Shown in pieces: positions 57,448-64,000 of a stretch of 64,000 bases of DNA. The stretch covers positions 124,001 through 188,000 of the forward strand of contig NZ_BPRA01000006.1 of the NCBI RefSeq assembly GCF_022179645.1, in the 5' to 3' direction. The notes beneath the pieces are model-generated. The model did no database searches. It worked only from the letters and a program-made list of their open reading frames with translations, and was not told where the DNA came from. Numbering within the stretch: position 1 is the stretch's first letter; the number at the start of each line of letters is the position of its first letter. A program made the translations under genes and the position numbers. Source of the DNA: Methylobacterium thuringiense. GTDB taxonomy: Bacteria > Pseudomonadota > Alphaproteobacteria > Rhizobiales > Beijerinckiaceae.

Positions 57448-60400
57448 CTACCACTCCCATTCCGCGCCGACGCCGAGGGAGGTGCGGCCGTCGCTGCCGG
57501 CTTCGCCTTTCAGCTTGATCCGGCGGGTCACGTCGTAATCGACGGTGGCGGCCGTGTCGGCGGGCTTGGCGCCGGCCTTCACGCCCACGCTCAGATCCTT
57601 GGCGAGGTAGCGGGAGGCGCCGATGGCCGGGCCGCCGCTCGCGCCGGTAGACACGTCGAGGCTGTCGAGCCCCAGGCCCTTGCGCGCCGCCTCGAACGCA
57701 TCCGGGCCGCCGGCCGCGCCGGAGAGCTGGGCCGCGGCCTGGGCGAGCTGCAGCGCCTGGAACGGCGACAGGTTGCCCGACGCCTTCTTGAACAGAATGC
57801 GCGAGAGCACCTCGTCCTGCGGAAGGGCCGGATCGGAGGTCAACGCGAAGACGGGCTGGTTGGCCGGGCCGCTCACGGCCACGCGGGCGGTGACGTCCGA
57901 GGCCTTGGTCTCGGCGACGAAGTCGAGGTCGGGCGCGGTGACGTCGCCGGCGAAGTTCAGGCGGCCGCGGGTGAAATCGAGGCGCTGGCCGACGATGCTG
58001 ATGCGGCCGCGCCGCATCTCGAAATCGCCGACGGCGCGCGGATCGCGCGAGGAACCGGTGACGTGCAGCTCGCCGCCGAGCTCGGCATCGATCCCCCGTC
58101 CGCGCACGAAGATGCGGTTCGGTGCGCTGATGACGAGGTCGAGGGTGGCGTCGAAGGGCGCGGCGCTCTTGGCCTTCCCCTTGCCCTTGCTGCCGGCTCC
58201 GGCGACCTGCGCCTTGCGGTCGGCCCGCTTGGCGAGCCTTTCGCGGATCTCCGGCGTGGTGTTGACGCGGCGGATGCCGGGGAGCGGCTGCACCGTGGCG
58301 GGGAGGCGGTCCGGCACCGCGACGTCGATCGTGACGACGTCGACGCGGCCCGAAATCCGCGGCGTGCGGGCGAGGGGGCCGCTCAGCGCGAGGTTGAGGT
58401 TCGTCACCGCCGTCATCAGCGGGCTCGAGACCAGCTCGGCCCGGTCGGCGACGATGCGCAGGGTGCCGGGGAAGCCCGAGGCCGGCTGCAGGGCGACGCG
58501 GCCGTCCACCGAGACGCGGCCGCCGTTGCGGGTCGCGGCAGTGAGCCGTTCGAGCACCAGCGTCTCGCCCTGGCCGGTGACGCGGCCCTGGATGTCGGTG
58601 AGGCGGATGCCGTTGAGCGGATCGCTGACGCTGCCGCCGGAGAGCGTGGCCGAGCCCTCGACGCGGGGTGCGGCGAGCGTGCCCGAGACGCCGGCATCGA
58701 GGGCGACCCGGCCGCCGACGCGCTGGCCGCCGGTGCTGAGCAGCGAATTCGCGAGTGCCGCGTCGAGATTTCCGCGCGCCCGCAGCGCCAGCGCGCCGCC
58801 CGGCTCGATCGGCAGCGAGCCGGTCACGGTGATCTCCGCCCCGCGCCCGGCCGAGACGCGGCCGTCGATGCTGGCGCTGCCGTCACCGAGCGTGCCGCTC
58901 GCCTTCGCATCGATCGGCGGCAGACCGGCCTTGCGGGTCTCCGGCGCGACGAGGCGCGAGACCGTGAGGGCGTAGCGCCCCTCGGGCCGCTCCGCGGACC
59001 CGTGCAGGTCGGCGTCGCCGTCGAGGGTGCCGGAGAGCGCGAGGCCGGGCGAGGCGATGCGGGCCAGCGCCAGGGGCAGGGCGCGGATGCCGATCTTGAG
59101 GTCGAGCGTCTGTCCCGCACGGCCCTGGACGGTCACGCGGCCCGTGCCGGCGGCGAGGCTCAGGCCGTCGATGACGGCCGCGCCGTCCGCGATCGTGACG
59201 CTGGCGGGGCCCGTGAGCGCGACCCGGTCGCCGCCGCGCGCCGCCGAGAAGCGCTGCAGCTCGATCCGCGTGGCCTCGCCGGGGACGAGCCGCGCCGCGC
59301 CGTCGAGGGCGAAGCCGCGCGCCTGCGCCGTCAGGGTCACGTTGCTCGCCTGCGGGGTGCCGGAGGCGGTCAGCCGGACGGTGTCGACGGTCTGGCCCAC
59401 TGCTACGAGGCGGTCGGCGTTGAGCCGGCCGTCGATCACCGGGCGCGCGAAAACGTCCCGCGAGGTCAGGTCCGCATCGAGCCGGGCAAGGCCGTAGCGG
59501 TCGTAGCGCAGCGACTCGCCGGTGGCGCGGATCGCGGCGTCCTGCCGTCCGCCGTCCCGCGAGAGCGTCACGGCGGCGTCGAGGCTGCCCCCCATCGGCG
59601 CGAGCGCCAGGGCCGAGAGATCGTCGAGGTTGCCGGCGCGGACCGTCAGCCGGCCCTCGCTCAGCAGCGTCCCGGCATCGACCGCCGCCCGGCCGTCCAC
59701 CGCGACCGATCCGAGGGCGAAGGCGAGGCTGTCGAGGGACCAGCTCTGCGGGGTCGGGCGGGCGATCCGCGCCGCGCCGGTCAGCGGTTTGCCGGCGACG
59801 CTGCCGCTCATGCGGACGTCGCCGTTTAGCGCGCCGGTGAGATTGGCCAGGGCCGCATCGACGCGCAAATTCGTGATGGCCTTGGCGCTGGCCGTGGCAT
59901 GCGGCACGGCAAGCGCCAGGTCTATCCGTGGCTCACGGAGCGAACCGGTGAGATGGGCGTCCAGATTCGCGCGGCCGGCGAGCCGTTCGTCGAGGGCCGC
60001 GAGGTCGGTGAGATCGACCCGTCCGGTGACGTCGGCCCGCGTCGCCGTGGCCTGACCCTGCAGCGTCGCCGTCATCGCCGCACCGGCCAGCTTCAGCGCC
60101 TCGAAGCCATATCCATCAAAGGCTTGCGACACGCGGCCGGTGACGATGGGCGCCCGTCCGAGCAGGTTGTCGGCCGCCTCGATCCCGAGGACGAGATCCC
60201 GGCCGCGCAGGTCGAGGTCGGCGGCGACGGACTTGCGTGCCGGGTCGCCGCTGAGCGCCGCCTTCGCATCGAGACGCCCCGCGAGCGCCCGGCCGGCCAC
60301 TCCCGAGAACACGCCGACATCCGGCAACGCCGCCTCCAGATTGCCCGTCAGGACGTTCTGCCCGACGCGTCCGGCGTATTTGAGGTTGGCCGTCTCGGCG

Positions 60401-61812
60401 TCGAGCACGAGATGTGCGACATCCAGGTTGCCGTCCGTCGTAGATGTCGCGCGCAACGTGAAGGCGGCGCGTGAGCCGATCGCGCGGCGCAAAGCCGGGT
60501 CCGCAAGGCGCAAACCCTCCATCTTCGCGTCCGCTGTGAGGGCGAAGCGGGTCGCTTTCGGATCTGTGCCGACTGGTTCGGCGCCGATCCTCGCCTCGAT
60601 CCGGTCGAGCGACGAGTCCTTGGTGCGCAGGCCTGCCGCGTTGAGGGTGCCCTTCACCACCGGTGAAGCGATGGGGCCCTTCACGCTGCCGTCGAAGACG
60701 AGCGTCTGCAGCTCGGTCTCGGCAGCCTTGGTAACGCCGCCTTCCGTGGGGACGGCACGGGCCTGGATCGTCAGGTCGGCGACGCGATCCGCGGTGATGC
60801 CGCCGCCAAGGTTAAGGCGGGCCGTCCGCGAGGTCAGGTCGAGACGGTCGATCCGAAAAGCGCCGCTATCGGAAAAGCTTAGGCCTCCTTCGAGCTTCGT
60901 GGTGCCGGAAAAGATCGCAGCCGCCGGGCCGGGGACGAGCCCCTCGATGCGCGAGGCGAGGTCGAGGCTGAGGCGCCGGTCAGTGCCGATGCGCGAGATG
61001 CGTGCGCCGCCCTTGGCGCCGATGTCGGGGCCGGCATCGAAGTCGAGCCGGGCGTTCCAAGCGTCGAGCGTACCGCGCCCGTCGAGGTCGAGATTGATCG
61101 GCGGCTCGCCGGGCAGATTGCCGGCCTTCGAGAGCAGGCCGCCAGCCGGCTCGACGAGGCTGGCTTTCAGTTCCAGCGTTTCACCCTTCGGCACGAAGAG
61201 CAGCTTGGCGATGAAGCGTCCGGCCGCGTCGAGGCGGCGGGCATCGACGTTGAGGTCGAGCCCCTCGGACGGATTGCCGAGCTTCACCTTGCCGTCGGCC
61301 GCGAGCCTGGCAGCCTGTCCGGCGATGCTCTCGCCCAGCACGAGTTCGGCGAGCTTGAACGCTTTGATCTCGACCTTCACGGGAAGATCGGGAAGGAGCT
61401 TGCCGTCCGGCTCCTCGACCGGCACGGCGGTCGGGTCGGGCAGCGGCTTGCGCAGCACGTCGAGGCGGCCGATCTCCAGGCTGTCGACTTCGAGCCGGCC
61501 CGACAGCAGGGCGAGGCGGCTCCAGACCAGACGGGCGCGGTCGAGCTTCAGCCAGATTCCGTCGCGGTCGCTGATCGTGACGTCGCGGATCGTCGAATCC
61601 GAGGACAGCGCACCGTCTACGGCACCGATCGAGACTTTCGACGACGAGGTCGAGAGCGCCTTCGACAGGAGGCCGCCCAGAACCGTCTTCTCGCCGTCGG
61701 CCGCCCGGCCCAGACCGGCCGGGATCAGCACGGCCAAGATCACAAAGGCGAGGGTCAGGGCGCATAGAAGGGCCGCGACGGCGCGGCGTCGTCCCGTCCC
61801 GGCAACCACCAT
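57448..61812 (-). CDS. tamB: TamB, translocation and assembly module inner-membrane protein
   Basis: 1454 residues. One N-terminal membrane helix (about 12-36), then a very long beta-helical domain made of repeated strands typical of the AsmA-like/TamB group, which bridges the periplasm. The C-terminal DUF490 region (from about residue 1250) ends ...GVGAEWEW, as TamB proteins do. With TamA it assists outer-membrane protein insertion and phospholipid transport. Its ATG overlaps the TGA of tamA, so the two are translationally coupled. Confidence 0.93.
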   Translation of the reverse strand: MVVAGTGRRRAVAALLCALTLAFVILAVLIPAGLGRAADGEKTVLGGLLSKALSTSSSKVSIGAVDGALSSDSTIRDVTISDRDGIWLKLDRARLVWSRLALLSGRLEVDSLEIGRLDVLRKPLPDPTAVPVEEPDGKLLPDLPVKVEIKAFKLAELVLGESIAGQAARLAADGKVKLGNPSEGLDLNVDARRLDAAGRFIAKLLFVPKGETLELKASLVEPAGGLLSKAGNLPGEPPINLDLDGRGTLDAWNARLDFDAGPDIGAKGGARISRIGTDRRLSLDLASRIEGLVPGPAAAIFSGTTKLEGGLSFSDSGAFRIDRLDLTSRTARLNLGGGITADRVADLTIQARAVPTEGGVTKAAETELQTLVFDGSVKGPIASPVVKGTLNAAGLRTKDSSLDRIEARIGAEPVGTDPKATRFALTADAKMEGLRLADPALRRAIGSRAAFTLRATSTTDGNLDVAHLVLDAETANLKYAGRVGQNVLTGNLEAALPDVGVFSGVAGRALAGRLDAKAALSGDPARKSVAADLDLRGRDLVLGIEAADNLLGRAPIVTGRVSQAFDGYGFEALKLAGAAMTATLQGQATATRADVTGRVDLTDLAALDERLAGRANLDAHLTGSLREPRIDLALAVPHATASAKAITNLRVDAALANLTGALNGDVRMSGSVAGKPLTGAARIARPTPQSWSLDSLAFALGSVAVDGRAAVDAGTLLSEGRLTVRAGNLDDLSALALAPMGGSLDAAVTLSRDGGRQDAAIRATGESLRYDRYGLARLDADLTSRDVFARPVIDGRLNADRLVAVGQTVDTVRLTASGTPQASNVTLTAQARGFALDGAARLVPGEATRIELQRFSAARGGDRVALTGPASVTIADGAAVIDGLSLAAGTGRVTVQGRAGQTLDLKIGIRALPLALARIASPGLALSGTLDGDADLHGSAERPEGRYALTVSRLVAPETRKAGLPPIDAKASGTLGDGSASIDGRVSAGRGAEITVTGSLPIEPGGALALRARGNLDAALANSLLSTGGQRVGGRVALDAGVSGTLAAPRVEGSATLSGGSVSDPLNGIRLTDIQGRVTGQGETLVLERLTAATRNGGRVSVDGRVALQPASGFPGTLRIVADRAELVSSPLMTAVTNLNLALSGPLARTPRISGRVDVVTIDVAVPDRLPATVQPLPGIRRVNTTPEIRERLAKRADRKAQVAGAGSKGKGKAKSAAPFDATLDLVISAPNRIFVRGRGIDAELGGELHVTGSSRDPRAVGDFEMRRGRISIVGQRLDFTRGRLNFAGDVTAPDLDFVAETKASDVTARVAVSGPANQPVFALTSDPALPQDEVLSRILFKKASGNLSPFQALQLAQAAAQLSGAAGGPDAFEAARKGLGLDSLDVSTGASGGPAIGASRYLAKDLSVGVKAGAKPADTAATVDYDVTRRIKLKGEAGSDGRTSLGVGAEWEW

Positions 61813-63821
61813 CAGAATGCCTGACCTAAGCTGATGTACAGGGCGACCGGGCGCTCGCGGTTGCCCTTGATCCGGTCGAGGGGGAAAGCGAGGTCCACGC
61901 GGATCGGCCCGATGCCGGTGTAGTAGCGAAGACCGAGGCCGACTGCCTTGCGGATACGCTCATCGAAATCGGGCAGGGACGAGGCGAAGGCCGTGCCGGC
62001 ATCGAAGAACGGCACGATGCCGATCGTGTCGGTGACCTTGATGCGGGCCTCGAGCGACGCTTCGAGCAGGCTGCGCCCGCCGATCGGCAGGTTGAACGGC
62101 CCACGCGGCCCAAGGGTTCGGAAAGCGAAGCCGCGCACCGATCCGCCGCCGCCGGCGAAGAAGCGGAAGTTGTCGGGGATCTCGGCGAGGGAGGCGCCGG
62201 AGACCGAGCCGAACCCGATGCGGCCGGCGAGCACCGTGTTCGCCTCGTCGTCGAGGGCGTAATAGGTCGAGCCCTGGGCCTTGGCGACGAAGATGCCGGG
62301 GTCCGAGCCGAGGAAGCTCGGATAGGGTGTCGCCGAGGCGAGCACGCGAAACCCCTGCGTCGGGTCGAGCAGGCTGTCGGTGGAATCGTAGGTCACCGAG
62401 ACCGGAACGCCGATGAGCCGGTAATCGACCTTGCCGAGCGCATCCTGCGATCGGCCGACTTGGCCGTCGAGCCCGACCTGGGCCGAGAAGGTGTCCGAGA
62501 AGCGGTGGCGCAGTCCCACCGACGCCCCGGCCGCATCGACGAGATAGCTCTGCTGCACCTCGCGGGTGACGAAGACGTTGGCGAGCAGGTCGTTGCGGCT
62601 GCCGTCAAACGCCGGCTTGACGAAGGTCGCGGACAGCCGGCCGCCGAGGCCGGACGTGTCGATGCCGGCGAGCTTGCGCTGCTGCGCGAACGGATCGAAG
62701 CCGAGACCGAGATAGTAGATGTCGGCGTCCAACCGGAAGGTCTCGCCACCGCCGAACAGGTTGCGGTTGGCGTAGTAGGCGCGCACGCCCGGACCGTCGA
62801 CGGTGGAGTAGCGGGCCGATACGCCGAGCAGGTTCTGCTCGCGCTCGCCGAGCTCCACGAAGACCGGCAGGTTGCCATAGGCATCGAGGCTTTCGCCCTC
62901 GCGCACGCGGACCGATCCGATGCCCTCGACCTTCGCGATCGTCCGGCGGATGTCGGCGATAGCTTTCGGCGAATACGGATCGCCCGGCTCCGAATAGATG
63001 AACGAGCGGATCACCGCCGGATCGATGCCCTCGGCGCCCTTCACGGCGACCTCGCCGATGCCGGCCTTCGGGCCGGGATCGACGGTGAAGGTCACGTCCA
63101 TGACGTGGGCCGCGTCGTCGACCACTGGATCGCGGGAGACAGCCTTGGCGAAGGGGTGGCCGAGCGCCCGGAAGCGATCGACGATCTTGGCTTCGCGGGC
63201 GAGTACGGTCGCGGAGCGGGCCGGCACGTCGTCGTCGGTGCGGGTGAATCGCTCGGGCAGCACCTCGGTCGAGAAGGCTCGTCCGGCCCGATCGCGCACG
63301 GCCACCGAACGCACGGTGTAGGCCGGGCCCAGATCGACCACGATCTTGACCGGCACCAGAGCCTGGGCACGCGAGCCCTCGGCCGCGCGGGCCGCCGCAT
63401 TGAGCGAGGCTTCGCCGGTGACGGCGATGTCGTCGACGCGGATCGTGACCGTTCCCTGGTAGTAGCCGTAGCCGGAGAGGACGTCCGTCAGGCGGCGCAG
63501 GTCGGCGTCGGCCCGGCGCACGAGCCCTTCGCCGTCGGGCGGTGCCTCCTGGCGCAGACGGTAGAGCGTCGAGGTGTCCTGCAGTGCCTGGACGACGTCG
63601 CTGTCGTCGACCCCGGTGATGCGCACGCTGTAGGGGAGGGCGGTGGCGGTCGGCTGTGGTGGCTCCTCCTCGGAGCCGAACAGCCCGAACAGGTCGAAGG
63701 CCTGAGCCGGCTGGGGCACGGCCATGGCGAGGCCGCTCGTCGCCAGCAACGCATAGGCGAACCGGCGCACGAGACGCCGGCCATGATGATTGGGGGCCCG
63801 GAGCAGGGTCAGGACTGGCAC
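61812..63821 (-). CDS. tamA: TamA, translocation and assembly module outer-membrane protein
   Basis: 669-residue Omp85-family protein. Signal peptide ending near residue 41 (VPQPAQA), three POTRA domains (about 65-340; strands such as YSVRITGVDDSD, RSVAVRDRAGRAF, IGEVAVKGAEGID) and a C-terminal 16-strand barrel with the Omp85 loop-6 motif GSVRGFAFRTLG (the VRGF core) and a terminal Phe. It forms the outer-membrane part of the TAM complex with TamB. tamA-tamB is an operon; the 179 bp between its start and the window edge hold its promoter region and no recognised gene. Confidence 0.94.
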   Translation of the reverse strand: MPVLTLLRAPNHHGRRLVRRFAYALLATSGLAMAVPQPAQAFDLFGLFGSEEEPPQPTATALPYSVRITGVDDSDVVQALQDTSTLYRLRQEAPPDGEGLVRRADADLRRLTDVLSGYGYYQGTVTIRVDDIAVTGEASLNAAARAAEGSRAQALVPVKIVVDLGPAYTVRSVAVRDRAGRAFSTEVLPERFTRTDDDVPARSATVLAREAKIVDRFRALGHPFAKAVSRDPVVDDAAHVMDVTFTVDPGPKAGIGEVAVKGAEGIDPAVIRSFIYSEPGDPYSPKAIADIRRTIAKVEGIGSVRVREGESLDAYGNLPVFVELGEREQNLLGVSARYSTVDGPGVRAYYANRNLFGGGETFRLDADIYYLGLGFDPFAQQRKLAGIDTSGLGGRLSATFVKPAFDGSRNDLLANVFVTREVQQSYLVDAAGASVGLRHRFSDTFSAQVGLDGQVGRSQDALGKVDYRLIGVPVSVTYDSTDSLLDPTQGFRVLASATPYPSFLGSDPGIFVAKAQGSTYYALDDEANTVLAGRIGFGSVSGASLAEIPDNFRFFAGGGGSVRGFAFRTLGPRGPFNLPIGGRSLLEASLEARIKVTDTIGIVPFFDAGTAFASSLPDFDERIRKAVGLGLRYYTGIGPIRVDLAFPLDRIKGNRERPVALYISLGQAF

Positions 63822-64000
63822 CTAATCGCGGGAGCTCATCCGGCCGAATGCGACCGCACAACGAAGCTGTGCCCGCAAATGTCGAACGAACCGTCTACCA
63901 TCTGCGCCACCCCTCGACGGATCGGCCGCTTGGCGGCACGGATGGAGCGGGAAGGCTCAACCCGCGCGCTGCATCGCAGCCTTTGTTGAGTCCAAGCCTA

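Noticed and set aside
58063-59829. 588-residue and other long plus-strand frames over tamB
   Set aside because: Antisense shadows of tamB with no family motifs.
1-64000. tRNA, rRNA or CRISPR array
   Set aside because: No cloverleaf with a TTC-loop signature, no rRNA-like conserved block and no regularly spaced direct repeats were seen on either strand.

Overview
The window is GC-rich chromosomal DNA with dense short operons on both strands. It suggests an alphaproteobacterium of the order Hyphomicrobiales, most likely Methylobacterium/Methylorubrum. The support is the gene content: a fabA-fabB-fabI cluster, the rplU-rpmA-GNAT-obgE order, a DUF6894 protein, a DUF2934 protein with an Ala/Lys tail, and many small exported proteins. 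The genus is inferred from the sequence, not tested. I saw no tRNA, rRNA, CRISPR array, prophage or complete insertion sequence.

Layout. 1-9 kb: a truncated FAD oxidoreductase, a DbpA-type DEAD-box helicase, a membrane-anchored Ala/Pro-rich protein, a NarX/UhpB-type sensor kinase with its NarL-type regulator, an isolated ruvB and a Uma2-type nuclease. 8.8-14.8 kb: bacterioferritin with its ferredoxin and a palindromic operator candidate, a universal stress protein, an OafA-type acyltransferase, beta-carbonic anhydrase, a NUDIX hydrolase and a DUF429 protein. 14.9-19 kb: dUTPase, an HD-GYP protein with a degenerate receiver, an ammonium transporter, and small exported proteins including a 53-residue lipoprotein. 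19-22.4 kb: unsaturated fatty acid synthesis (fabA, fabB, a 38-residue membrane ORF, fabI). 22.5-31.7 kb: phosphoesterase, DUF3016, HhH/ComEA-like protein, patatin-like lipoprotein, MFS exporter, an OlsB-like acyltransferase and a YjgR/HerA-like ATPase. 31.9-34.5 kb: three TadE/TadG-like genes, the first carrying what looks like a jelly-roll domain in a low-GC patch. 34.6-38 kb: rplU-rpmA-GNAT-obgE. 38-46.6 kb: a class C beta-lactamase, a BAX-inhibitor-like protein, and the tesA / ybbA-ybbP arrangement with thpR. 46.7-57.2 kb: an alginate-export-type porin, hisS, many small exported or alanine-rich proteins, and a peptide deformylase homologue that has lost metal ligands. 57.4-63.8 kb: the tamA-tamB envelope biogenesis pair.

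A second layer is a set of roughly 100-bp palindromic dispersed repeats whose ends read TAGAGC...GCTCTA or close variants. At least five copies (three sequence families) begin exactly at the stop codon of the adjacent gene, so the repeat end supplies the stop. A further family ends on the stop codon of the gene at 3302. Two other elements have terminal inverted repeats ending in GTCATC. Several short genes (18685, 22537, 26824, 51034, and probably 12405 and 20164) are real-looking but under 60 codons.
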